A DNA stretch of 64,000 nucleotides from Valencia hispanica (taxonomy: Eukaryota; Chordata; Actinopteri; Cyprinodontiformes; Valenciidae): assembly GCA_963556495.2 (NCBI GenBank), contig OY747713.1:43027961-43091960 (forward strand). The letters are read 5' to 3'. The translations under genes and the position numbers were made by a program. The notes under the pieces were generated by a model. The model made no database searches and was not told the origin of the DNA. It saw only the letters and a list, made by a program, of their open reading frames with translations. Shown piece after piece: positions 35,050-46,328 of this stretch; position 1 is the first letter of the stretch; each line of letters begins with the position of its first letter.

Positions 35050-36986
35050 GTCTAATTGTCTCAGGCTGCTTTGCTTCTTCAGGATGACTTGCCATCATTG
35101 ATTGAACCATTTAGACTGAAATCCGATTGTGAAGCTGTGTAATGACCTTAAAAACGCCCTTCATGTTACACAACCCTACACAAAAAGTCATCTGCAGTGT
35201 TGGAAAAAACTTATTTGCCTTGGTGGCAGTTGTTGCCAACAAAGAGCCACACAACCAGTTATTAGGTTTAGGGAGCAAATACTCTTTACCACAAGGCTAG
35301 GTTGGTTAAGTTTTTCTTTTAATGAAATGATAGTTTAAAACAGAATTTTGTACTTACTTAGATCATATCAGAGAAATTGTAAACCAGAAAAGGCCTGAGA
35401 CTGCTGCAGTTGGAGAACATGGCCTGCAGCTGAGGGGATGGACGCTCAGGGCTTTATGAGGGTCCCTTAGAGGACAAATAAGTATTAAATTAATCAGAAA
35501 GTAGGTTATAGTTCTGAAGTCAGTCAGTTGGTGCTACTCAAAGCACGTCATGCAACTTCACGAGTGCAGATGGAGTTTCTGCATTGCATTTAATAGGCAC
35601 GTTTCCATGAGAAACAAGACGTGCTTTGGGACATTTGTAAAAGGGGAAAATCTGATATGGTAAATCATCTGGCCATTGAGTCTCCATCCAAAATCAGCCC
35701 TTTAAGGAATTTGATGTCCGCATATCGCGACCCTTTCGGCAGTGAGTGGTGTCGCTGATGAGCACCAAAAGGCACTCGTAGCAGCAGAGAACAACAGATC
35801 AACGATGGAAGAAACAGGGATGGTTGTCACATTTCTATTTGCTATGTTGTTAGCAAACTGCTTCACCAGCAACTCTTCCAGTTTTACAAAGCTGGTTGTA
35901 AATAATGTTGTTATCGGGTTGTTGCTGCTACAGTTGGGGAAGACTTGGATCAATTTGGTTTTAATGTTATATATGTGTAGTATGTATTGTGCCTCTGAGT
36001 TGCTATAATAATTCGACAGATATTTTAAAATCTCCATGTAGAGTGTGGCAGTCAGGCATTGTTGTGTTGCTACAATTTCAAACGTGTAGAAGGTAAATGC
36101 TGGAGAGTCATTTTCTGGAAGCTGTGTATCTTCCAACAGCATTGACATACAAAGCAGGTATGTAACAGTGTCATAGGGGTTTAGATTTAATGTTTAATCC
36201 GGTTTATATACTGTATGAAAACCAAAAACTGTGCCTAGGTGTAGTGTTGACTCATAGGATCATGTTGTGCACATGCCCAGTAGGTAGGTGTCTATGAAAA
36301 GAGTTATCCTTCCCAGGTGCAATATGAATCAGGTCAGAAAACTTGATATGACTTGACTTGGTTTGTTCCTTTGAGGTTGCACAGCAGTTACCATGAAGTC
36401 TAGCACCTGCTTATATTCCACTTTTTCTAATGCTGTCCTGGCAACAGTATTGCCATCAGCTGAATGAGGAAAACCTATCACGCTTAATTTGATGTCTGGA
36501 TCAGAATGGGAGCACCCACAGTGTTGTTGTGTTGTACTGCACAAAAACCATCAATAATAGAAAAAAATTCAACAGGCAGCCAAAAGCACTGCAGAGGCAC
36601 AGCTATATTTGACAGATGACATGATGCTCATGCGCTCAGTATTGGATTTACTCCTTTATTTGGGATTTTATCCCTCAAGCTTTGCTCAATGACTCTCGTA
36701 GTTATTAGACGTTTTGACAAAGTGATGCTTTGTCTTTTCCCTTTCAAGTGTAACAGGACCTTCATTCAGTATCAGATCCACATGCTGTGTTATGAAAATA
36801 TTATCTTGCTCATTGACAAATGAAAATGTAGGTCGACTCCTGGGGAGGCATTTCTGATTAACTGTACAACGCTTTACTGATTTCAATACTACTAAATTGT
36901 TACTCTCATTCTAGCAGCTAATTTCACGAAATCTGGTGATCTGGAAAGGTAACTAGACTTAGCTGATTGTCATATGTTTAGTTGTT
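35050..36986. other. Noncoding interval with unassigned open frames
   Basis: Between 35702 and 36148 overlapping open stretches exist on both strands. One is 148 codons on the minus strand; another is 88 codons on the plus strand with a hydrophobic middle (FLFAMLLANCF, then NNVVIGLLLLQLG). I recognise neither. The codons look like a chance opening or part of a decayed transposon. Confidence 0.3.
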
Positions 36987-37009
36987 TTGTATTACTACTA
37001 TATGACTTA

Positions 37010-37015
37010 TAGTAT

Positions 37016-37099
<84 letters not shown>
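37010..37099. repeat. TA microsatellite, left of the inserted hAT
   Basis: Alternating TA runs up to the hAT terminus at 37100, turning into ACAC just before it. The same tract resumes on the other side at 38348-38412, so the transposon sits inside one microsatellite. Confidence 0.9.
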
Positions 37100-38347
37100 T
37101 AGGGATGGGCATTCGATTAAACTGTTTTCATCGATCGGGAGAATTAACGATCGATTTTCGATTAATCATTGATATTTTTATATTAAAATTCAGTGTTCAT
37201 AGGCTATATTAAAATGCAGTGAGAGTAGAACAATAGCGTGTTTTCTCATTGAGATCTTTATTACAAGTGGGACACCTTGTGGCAGATAAACGGAATTAAT
37301 TCACGGTAGTTGCACAAAGAAAATATGCGCTATAAGCAGCGGAGCCGACAGGTAAAAGACGGTACTCATTAACACAACTGACGCTCATATTCTTTTCTTC
37401 TCCAAAAAAGTAAAAAAAAAAAAAAAAAGTCCTGTTAAACAATAACTTAATAAAAAAAAATATAATACTTATAGGTCTGATATTTTTGTGTTACATTTGG
37501 CAGAGTCGAGAAAGAGGATGAGAGAGATCAGCGTACCTAACAATGAATTAGGCTCATTAACAGAGTAAAAAAGACCAAAAAGAAACCGTAACTTATACAC
37601 AAGTTTAGCAGCAGTCTACTGATTTTTGTTGAGAAAGATGAGCATGTTAACATGCGCTGGGGTCAGAAGCGAAAGCAGCCTGGTGACCAGACTGACGGTC
37701 ACCAGGCTGCTGTCTTGTCTGACCTGCAGCGCTGAGATCACCTGCTGTGGGGAGACAGACGTGATACACATACCTCCGTACTAACTTGGCAAGCCTCTGG
37801 AATCTTGTTTCATTCATTTTCCACCAGTCTGTAGGGGAGCAATCCAGGGGTGGTGGAGCCTCCCTCAGAAAGTAATCGTGAGGAAGTTTCTCTGCTCGTT
37901 GTGCATCTCGGCTCCTCCGTACTAACACAGACTTGATGCTAGGTTGAGACCAAGAGCAGGATGCTCCGCTTCTAATCAGGGTTGGAAGTGCGTTCAAGTA
38001 CTTATACACAGCTTCACAGTGTTGGCAGTGAACCGAGACTTTTTTTTGTTTGTTTATTTAGTCAAAGTGGTCCCATGCCACACTTTGCTGCGACCTCTTC
38101 CATGACAATGTAACTTTTGAAATACACAGAAACTGGGAAGAAACGGAGTCGGCCTGTGGGTTTTATTTTCAGTCATCGCCCTCGTGTGGTAAAGTGTTGA
38201 ATTACTGCCACAGAGCAAAATGAAATGCATTCCTTCAAAACTCACACTATGCAACAGAACATGCGTTAATTAATCGGTACAGAAATGTCATCGATGAAAT
38301 TCTTAATGATCAATTAATCGACCGTCGATTAATTATGCCCATCCCTA
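37100..38347 (-). mobile_element. hAT deletion derivative, complete non-autonomous copy
   Basis: Both ends read TAGGGATGGGCAT inwards. The flanking octamers are ATACACAC (37092-37099) and ATATACAC (38348-38355). They differ by one base, as expected for an 8-bp hAT duplication within a microsatellite, though such a site could also match by chance. The 1248-bp element lacks a full transposase. It is the inverted relative of the copy at 30500-31585. Confidence 0.8.
37640..38110 (-). pseudogene. hAT transposase remnant, second copy
   Basis: This has the same layout as the remnant near 30770-31240. It keeps VWHGTT and the C-x2-C segment, then YFLREAPPPLDCSPTDWWKM and NETRFQRLAKLVRRYV, followed by a shortened TAGD region. 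This copy lacks two codons found in the other after the YVYH segment. No DDE core is present, so it cannot encode an active transposase. It might encode a protein of about 120 residues from the ATG at 38009, but I see no evidence of expression. Confidence 0.6.
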
Positions 38348-38351
38348 ATAT

Positions 38352-38412
<61 letters not shown>
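38348..38412. repeat. TA microsatellite, right of the inserted hAT
   Basis: This is the continuation of the TA/CA tract interrupted at 37100. Confidence 0.9.
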
Positions 38413-38416
<4 letters not shown>

Positions 38417-38449
38417 TATATATACATCTACATATATATATAATATAAA

Positions 38450-41107
38450 ACAAATAAATAAAAGTGTGCATATTACTGTTTTTTTATTTCTTTTTTTCTT
38501 TGATCAGCATTAAACAAAGAACCTTTCTTTCCTGAATTCTTTCCTTTCAATTCCTGAAATTATTAATTTGATTTTATAATGTTCTACAACTTGGCTGGAG
38601 AGTTGATTGGATTTAAAAAATAAAGAAAGAAAATAGGACAAAAAGACATAGCCAGAGTATAAAACAAAACAACTTGAAAACAGTCAGTGTAATGTTTAGA
38701 AAAGTTTAACTAATACTTTGCCCATATTTCAGAATAAAACATGCTTAAATTACTTGAGATGTTTTGATATTTTGACAACCTAGTCTCCCAGCTCTACTTG
38801 AATGCAGCTGTCTGTAAATGAATAGGGTTATTGTGAGGTTATCCATGTGGTCTGCATTTTATAATCTACACAAAGTAAGGTTTTAAAAATCAGGGTTGAG
38901 CAGTTTATTGAAGTGTACACTTTTTTAAATCTATAAACAACAGCCTGGCTTAATGTTGTGTTGGTTGTTTAAATGGTAACATTCCAATGGCTGCAAGGAA
39001 ACATTTCTAAATTAATGCTGCTTCTTTTCTCTATATAAGGATTTCACAGAGCCAATGCATAATAATAACATGGTAGATGTTTTCAACAACTTGAAAGAAA
39101 ATGCTATTTAAAGAGTAGGCTGGCCAAATTTAGCGTCACAACTCATCTACAGGACATATCAGGCAGACATGATGGTTGCAATAATACATCATTGACACCG
39201 TTTAGCTGAAAGAGTATTTAGAAAATAAAACTAACCAGCTTATAAACAGCAATAAATTAGTTTGTGGTAGTTTGTAGCAGTTCAATGCAACAAATATTAT
39301 TGCCAATTCCTAACTGCTGTTTACTATAGGTCAGACACTGACTGCTCATTATTACCCCACACAACCCAACTTTAAAATCCATAAAGAAAGAAATACTTGA
39401 ATTGTGATATTGCCAGTCAGAATAAAAACACGGATGTGGGTTACCTGCACAATTACAAGCCACATCTCCAGGTTTTAAGGCATTCAGTTTCCATTTAGGA
39501 TCTCAAACCCTTATTGAACATTCTGTATTCACAGAGGTGGTTTTTAAGATAGTTGAGGTCCCCTACAACCAAGATCCCCCCCCCCCCCCCCCCCCCTGGT
39601 AGTATCTTAAAAGCCCTGTTGGTTTCATCGTCTGTAAAACAAACATTCTGGGAGCCTGTGGGACAAATATTGATTATTTTTTGTTGCTTTTTGAAAACCA
39701 GGTTTTGCTACAAAGAAACTGCAGCCTGTTTGCAATGCAGCCTTGGAGTCTTTTTGTTTGCAGTGCAGTCAGATTATGTGTGTTTATAAAGCACACTGCT
39801 GCCAAAAAGAGCTGTAGACAATGTTGGAGCCAAAAAATTCAACGAGAGCAATGATGGCAGTATAGTCATCAAACGAAATATGAAACGTTTAAGTCAGATT
39901 AGGAAACAATAAGCTGGATAACCCATGCTCGTATAAAACTAAGTGTGATGTGCATTTACACCAAGGCAGAGTGTGCTCTGCTGGGCACTACTGTTCTCTG
40001 CTTTTCCAACACCATGCATCACTTATGCACATGAAGTGACTCCTTTTCATGCTGTGATTAAACAGTTGGAAGGAGGTGAGAGCCATATATCCTCATTAGC
40101 AACTCACCGAACACTAAAGCTTAATCAGGGGCTCCTGGCATCACCGAGCTCTCTTGGGGTGTCGCTGTTCATCATGCGAGACTGTGATCAGAATTAGCTC
40201 TTGCCGACTAGGAACTTGTCAGAAAACAGTGAGTGGAGTGCTGAAGGACTTTTATCCAATTAACTCAAGTTGAGTTTTCTGCCCTATGTGGAATTGCTTC
40301 TTCAAATCTGTTGTTTGGCTTTCATTTCTATTGTTTTGTTTTTGGTCACAGCCAGACTAGGTTTTAGTAGGAAAAACAACCACTTACAGGGAGTGTAAGT
40401 GGTTGTTTAGCCATTCATTTCTCTCTGGCTGCATTTACAGCTTTCTTTGGCAGTACTAATTGGATTGCCAAACACTCTGAACAATGGGAAAGTCGAAGGA
40501 ACTCATCCACTCCGGAAGGTTTCTTTTTTTTTTTTTTCTAAAACAGGAAAGCTTTTGAACGTTTGTGACCCGCGTCCACACGGATTTCTAGAGTCAATTT
40601 CAGAGGACCCTTGAAGGTTTATTTTCTGAACAGTTTCCAGAGAGAAAATTCTCCCTCACATATTAGTATGGACAGTAAAAACACCTCTTTTGTGAAAAGA
40701 CAAGGGGTATAACATTACACAAAAATCACAGTTCATTATGTATCTGGGGTTTTAAAGTCACGGTTTGGTACATTTTCAGTACACTTTGATCAAGAAAATT
40801 AAATACAAACGTGAATATGACTTTTTTTTTTTTTACCTTGATCAGCATTAAAACAAATAGCATTTTCTCTGAATTCCTTCCGTTCAATTCCTGAAATTTA
40901 TTTGATTTTTCTCTATTCTATAACTATAAAGTAGTATAAACTATAAAGTATAAAAGTGACTGGAGATTTGATTGACTTATTTTATAAGTAAAATAGTGCA
41001 AGTAGACATAGCCAGAGTAGAAACCAATATGATCCCTTGAAAATAATCAGTGTCAATCTCTAAAAATTTTAATGAATACTTTGCCCATATTTGAGAATAA
41101 AACAAGC
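38450..41107. other. Noncoding interval, no gene recognised
   Basis: It holds a run of 21 C at 39576-39596. A motif near 38490-38570 (TTGATCAGCATTAAA, then AATTCCTGAAAT) recurs near 40838-40910, and a further shared stretch (AGTATAAAACAAAA-like, then ACTTTGCCCATATTT) occurs at 38657-38740 and 41013-41100. This indicates an old local duplication or a repeat pair. No coding sequence was recognised. Confidence 0.4.
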
Positions 41108-41225
41108 TTAAAGGTGGGGTAGTTGATTGTTTTCTGAAACACTTTTTGCAATATAGCTTGAAATGCTCTTCTCATACCAATAGCAACCAATAAATTAGGT
41201 GTCTTGTCAAAAAAATAAATAATTA

Positions 41226-43200
41226 TTCAATTCAATTTGCATTTATTCATAACAGATGTCATCTCAAGGCACTTTCAAGAAAGAATCTCGGCAGATTGCA
41301 TAGAGTCATTGACTGGCAGTTACCCCTCATTGATGCAGACTCCAACCACAGCAATCCCTCAGCAATCCCTCATACTCAGCAAGCATGTAGCGACAATGGA
41401 GAAGAAAAAATACCCTTTAACAGGAAGAAACCTCCAGCAGAACCAGAACGTGGTTCAGTACGAGCGGCCATCTGCCACAACCGTTTGGGAGTTCGAGAAG
41501 ACAGAGCAGAGACACAGAAAGAACAAAAGATCTGATGTAAGAGTACTTTCTTTATTAAGGAAAGTAAAACGTTGATAACAGGACACTGGGGATGCTCAGT
41601 TACTGGGATGCCCCCCGTCCAACAGGGCATTGTAGCAAAGCAGGATACCAGACCAGGTGTAGCTGCTATGGAGAGAAAAACCACTGGGAGAAAACAAAGT
41701 TAACAGTCAAAAATAACAGCAAATAATGAAACTGGAGAGTAGTAGAAGAGAAAGTAGCAGAGTGAAGAAAACTGGCCACTCTGTCCTCCAGCAGTCTAAA
41801 GCCTAGTTTATACTTTTCCATCTACATCGGAACGGATAGACGCAACGCCATTATTTGCTGACGCAAGGTCTCTCCGTGACCTATGCAAGTGGAGCCCAAT
41901 TTTCTAACAAATTTCTAACGCCTGTGATTGGTCAGCTCAACAACAGCCATCATTTCCGACTTGAAGGTACTTGTTTTAAATTTGTCAACAGCGTCGGTGT
42001 TGACAGAATTGTGGAAAAATCTCACGGAAGCAGACATGGAGCAGATTGAGGAACGTCTGGCAGAAGAAGTCAAAATTTGCTCTCTGTCGTTTACAGAATG
42101 AAGTAAATATTGTCGTCGACCACAGACGTAACTGCAATAGCAAGCGGACCTGCCAGAAAAGGTCTTACCGCCGAGCTGTCCTGATGGAGAATTGCTTTGC
42201 AACACTGACACTCCGACGGAGAAGTATAAAAGGAAAACGTCTCCGTCAATACATCTGCGTGTGAGTGTAAAGTATAATCCAGGCTTTAGCCTATAGCAGC
42301 ATAACTACAGAGATAGCTCAGGATGACCTTAGCCACTCTAACTATAAGCTTTATCAAAAAGGAAAGTTTTAAGCCTGGCCTTAAAAGTAAACAGAGTGTC
42401 TGCCTCACGGACTAAAGCTGGGAGCTGGTTCCACAGGAGAGGAGCCTGATAACTAAAAGATCTGCCTCCCATTCTACTTTTAGAAATCCTAGGAACTACA
42501 AGTAAACCTGCAGTCTGAGAGCGAAGGGCTCTGTTAGGAACATATGGAACAATTAGATCTCTGATGTATGATGGAGCTGATTATTATGCTTTATATGGAA
42601 GAAGGAGGATCTTAGATTCTATTCTGGATTTAACAGGGAGCCAATGAAGGGAAGCTAAAACAGGAGAAATGTGATCTCTCTTTTTAATATTCATCAGAAC
42701 TCTTGCTGCAGCATTTTGGATCAACTGAAGTCTTTTAATGGCATTTTGTGGACTACCTGATAGTAAAGAATTACAGTAGTCCAGCCTTGAGGTAACAAAT
42801 GCATGGACTAGTTTCTCAGCATCACTCCTGGACAGGATGTTTCTAATTTTAGCAATATTCCGGAGGTGAAAGAAAGAAATCCTAGAAACCTGTTCCATAT
42901 GGGATTTGATTGCCATGTCTTATAACGCCGAGGTACTTTACATTATTACTGGAGGCCAATTTAATGCCATCCAGATGAAGTGACTGACTAAGCAGTTTCT
43001 TTTTTAGAGCTTCTGGTCCAAAGACAGCAACTTCTGTCTTGTCATATTTTAAGAGAAAAAAGTTTAGCATCATCCATGTTTTTATGTCTTCCAGACATGC
43101 CTGTAATCTATATAACTGACTGGGTTCGTCAGGATTTATGGATAAATATAGTTGTGTATCATCGGCATAGCTGTGGAAATTTATCCCATGCTGTCTAATG
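41226..43200 (-). mobile_element. L2-type LINE, 5'-truncated, carrying a nested MITE
   Basis: It matches the other minus-strand L2 copies from the TTCAATTCAATT tail to the segment just upstream of the YADD box. Coding is broken: one fragment lies at 42584-42916 and another at 42882-43073. A 488-bp element interrupts its 3' untranslated region at 41799-42286. Homology to the longer L2 copy ends near 43200 (GCTGTCTAATGA). Confidence 0.8.
41799..42286. mobile_element. Harbinger-like MITE inside L2, 488 bp
   Basis: The ends read AAGCCTAGTTTATACTTT and, inverted, AAGCCTGGATTATACTTT, with TA on both sides (41797-41798, 42287-42288). The L2 copies at about 24600 and 54720 show the uninterrupted sequence (CAGTCTAAGCCTATAGCAG), which proves insertion. 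About 100 bp at the right end matches, inverted, the left part of the element at 15043. On the plus strand a short frame reads MEQIEERLAEEVK near 42036, recalling the start of a MADF protein, and then breaks. TAA/TTA (TWA with one change) is an alternative reading of the flanks. Confidence 0.75.
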
Positions 43201-43449
43201 ATTATATTTAAATTATAATTGCCTCTAAAGCGTACAATCTTGGAAAATCCTCATCCAATCGTCTTGAGGGGCTTGTTCAAGACGATTGGCCCCTGAGCCG
43301 TCCATCAAACTCCCCTCCTCTGCGTGTTCCTCTCTTTGTGCACGCATCGCACGTTCTCGACTTGGAGCAGTAAACGGGAAGTGAAGCTGAAGCCACAGTT
43401 GGGTTGGCTATTTTAGCTTGCTTCCTAAATTGGTATATGTTTATATAGG

Positions 43450-44035
43450 TACATTATGCGGACAATGCGCCAACAACAGGTCAAAAACATAAAACAGTAT
43501 TGGCATAAGGCTATGGCAAAAGAAAAAACTGATGAGGAGCGGAACAGAAGAAGAGCAGAGTCAGCATTGGTGCTGCATTAGAGCTATGGCGTCAGCTAAA
43601 GGAACAGAAAGACTGATGCCATGGAGGCTCTCTATGTCTTTGATTGGTAAGATTACGTTATGGTTTATGGTTGTTTGACAATACCTGGCATTATGTTATC
43701 ATTTTAACATGTATCTGAGTAGCTGAGGCTAAAATGAAATGGATTAACTGCAATGCTTGTAATTTTTGTAGCATTTTCATACTGCAGTAGGTTTGTTAAG
43801 TTGGCTAAAAATGAAGTGAGTTACTTGCTGACTCACGTTAGCTGTATTACACCTGTGAGAACGTTGTTCATACGATGTATTTTATGCTGCTAGAAGAAGG
43901 ACTCCTAATTGTTGTTTTTGTCAGCTATGAGAAGAAGGACATAACCTGGGCTTCTATACCGGTGAAACAAGGCTTCCTGCTGAGACTTCCTCCTCCCCCT
44001 GCATCTATGATTATCTCAGAATCCCCCTGTGATCC
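43450..44035 (+). pseudogene. Unassigned transposon-associated exons in the island's left arm
   Basis: A frame from 43456 reads MRTMRQQQVKNIKQYWHKAM, then KTDEERNRRRAESAL. Across a stop and a frame change it continues LWRQLKEQK and DAMEALYVFDW. A further stretch near 43925-44030 reads YEKKDITWASIPVKQGFLLR followed by a proline run. I have seen a similar W-R-L-K-E-K...TDAEMAVFLLDY pattern in uncharacterised fish proteins but cannot name a function. The pieces lie in the left arm of the composite element and probably belong to it. They are broken by at least one stop. Confidence 0.35.
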
Positions 44036-44119
44036 GTGAGTAGCTGAACTTTATGTTGAAAGCAGGATGGCTTTTACAACTAATGGTTTTAGAAAAAAAA
44101 AAATAGTCTGAATATTTTG

Positions 44120-44988
44120 TAGGGCTGTAAAGTCCTAGTCGACTGGTCGACTTATTGGTTGATGCATTCTGAGTCGACCAAAATTCTGATTGGTCGATTT
44201 TATGCCGTGTTAATTTTTGAAATTTGATTGGACAAGAGACATTCCATGAGAGCTGATCAGTGCTGATGTTAGAGTAGGCTACAACAGCGCTGCCTCTCCT
44301 GTGATATTGCTTTAACAGTCTACAGGGAGATCGAAGAACGTCCACGTTATTCAACGTGCTGTGGCTTCAGTGCTTAATTTGTAAATCATTAGGTGCCGCA
44401 ACGCAAAGTACATAACAGCGCAGGCATGACCAGAGACGCGCACAGGTCCTGGAACGCAGTAAATGGTAGCGGGGACAAAAACGTGTAAAAACATGATCTG
44501 GGCCTTACAGGCCTGAATGTTTTAAATATTGTAATGTTCTCCGATAGATGCAGACAAGGGTTGTAATCGAAAGTTTTAATGCCGACTGCTGCTGGCCGCA
44601 ATCACGCCGTACAAAACAGTAATCAAAAGAACTCTCACATAAACCGGTTGTCTGTCTAGCTCCATTTACAGACACACACCAGTTCCCCGCGCGCAGCCTG
44701 CAGAACAGTGCTGGATTTGGTCGGGTTTTTTATTTTTGTTATTTTATCGCTTAATGCGCAATTGCGCGTTGCCCACTGTCTTTGTTTTGAGCCCAATGCA
44801 CAGCTTTATTCCGTTTGTACTTGTCTTGATCAGGCATGTTTAATAAAGATCATTTTCCCTGAATTGCCTTGCCGTTTAGTGTAATTGCAGTAATCATGGC
44901 ATATGATATTGCGCAGATGCACGAAATGCAAAATGCTGTCAGAGACCCCCCCCCCCCCCAAGAATTTCTTTGGTTGATTACAGCCCTA
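44120..44988. mobile_element. Non-autonomous hAT element, 869 bp
   Basis: The ends read TAGGGCTGTAA on both sides. Flanking octamers ATATTTTG (44112-44119) and ATACTTTG (44989-44996) differ at one base, consistent with an aged 8-bp hAT duplication. Near the left end the palindromic GTCGACTGGTCGAC occurs (44142-44155). No transposase frame is present. A run of 14 C lies close to the right end. Confidence 0.8.
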
Positions 44989-45899
44989 ATACTTTGCTTA
45001 GAGTATGGCTTCGTTGGGCTTCAAACATCTTGGACTCTGGTCAGTTTGGCTTGTCAAACACTAGTTTTACCTTTTTGCTCCAACTTGTGTCAAACATCAT
45101 GTCTTATTTGCTGAAAAGTCATAATATGGTTTGTTTTAGGTTTATCAAGAGAAAAAAAATATTTGCCAAATGTAGACCAGATGGTATAAGTCTTCTATAA
45201 ATAACATCTACAAATAAAACAAACATTGTCTAGAGCAAAGGCTAACTAAGGAGGATGTAGTAGCATAAAGTAAATCCCTATGTACTTTGGTAAATATATT
45301 AGAACAAGATTTGACAGTCTATAACTGATCAGGTGAATGCATTTACATTGATCTGTAACGGCAGATGTTTGAGCCATCAGAAAATGAATTACAATAAACT
45401 CATTAGAATTTGTATCGCTCACCTTGAGTAGATGCTTATAAAATGGGAATCTCAATTAGTGTAATTTGAAAGCCGATTTCTTTGGTTTGAAAATGATTTA
45501 CACTAAGCTGAATTAAATATTTCAAACTGAACTGATTTACTTAGCAATTTTATTTCAAGTTGTGAGCCATTCCGATTAAATTTAAGCAATGCAAAAATCA
45601 TGTAAAATTAAAAAATGTAATTATTAACCAAGGTGTGCTCATCTCTTCTGCTAGGAATGGAAAGTTGTACAAGAAGAGGTCCATAAGATGGAGGGTATAC
45701 ACTCTGGTAGAACAGAACCACAGCTACACAGCAGACCTACAAAGTCCCATCTTATACCTGCTGCTGCAAGATGGATGGCGCAGAGCAGCGTGTCAAGCAG
45801 TGGCGGCTGGTGAATACATTTGTAGGGGGGGGCCGAGTTGCTTGTGATGGGTCAAAATGCACGTGACCACCAGAACACCACACAGAATCTGAAAACCAG

Positions 45900-46320
45900 T
45901 TAAACTAGACCATTAGTATCAATACAACAAACAGAGAGGCTTCGGATATTGATTATCTGAAATTAATTCTGAGGTAGAATATTTTAAAAGTAGGCCACTT
46001 TAACACCAGTTACACTGAATACTTGTTAAACCATCAATACAATTAGAGAGAGACATTGGATATTGTTGATCTAAAATGATGTTTTGGGACAAAAAAGCTT
46101 TCAAAAGTAGGCTACTTTAATAATAATAAAAACATTTAAAAACACATTATACCATAACACCAGTTAAACAAAATTATTAAGCCATCAATACAATCAGAGG
46201 CAGACATTGGTTATCATTGAACTATTAATACAAACAAGTTAGAGGGGCAGAATATTGATTAACTATTTATACAAACAAGAGAGTGACATTGAATAATGTT
46301 GATCTATTAATCAGTCAAGA
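45900..46320. repeat. Degenerate subterminal repeats of the hAT element
   Basis: About five copies of a roughly 45-bp unit can be followed. The core is CATCAATACAAT, a purine-rich GAGAGAGACATTGG, then TATTGTTGATCT. They begin near 45916, 46030, 46172, 46223 and 46268, and the spacing is uneven. Such subterminal motifs often serve as transposase binding sites in hAT elements; that role is inferred here. Confidence 0.6.
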
Positions 46321-46328
46321 CAGAGATA

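Noticed and set aside
35742..36008. 88-codon hydrophobic frame as a small membrane protein
   Set aside because: It overlaps a longer frame on the opposite strand, has no splice or regulatory context and no family resemblance. It is kept only as part of an unassigned interval.
36987..37172. Open frame with alternating tyrosine and isoleucine
   Set aside because: It is the translation of a TA microsatellite.
39576..39596. Run of 21 C as a functional i-motif or G-quadruplex site
   Set aside because: It is a plain homopolymer with no neighbouring structure or gene, so function cannot be argued from the sequence.
45900..46320. CRISPR-like array
   Set aside because: The units are degenerate and unevenly spaced, and the DNA is from a fish with a hAT element around it. 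Subterminal transposon repeats explain it better.
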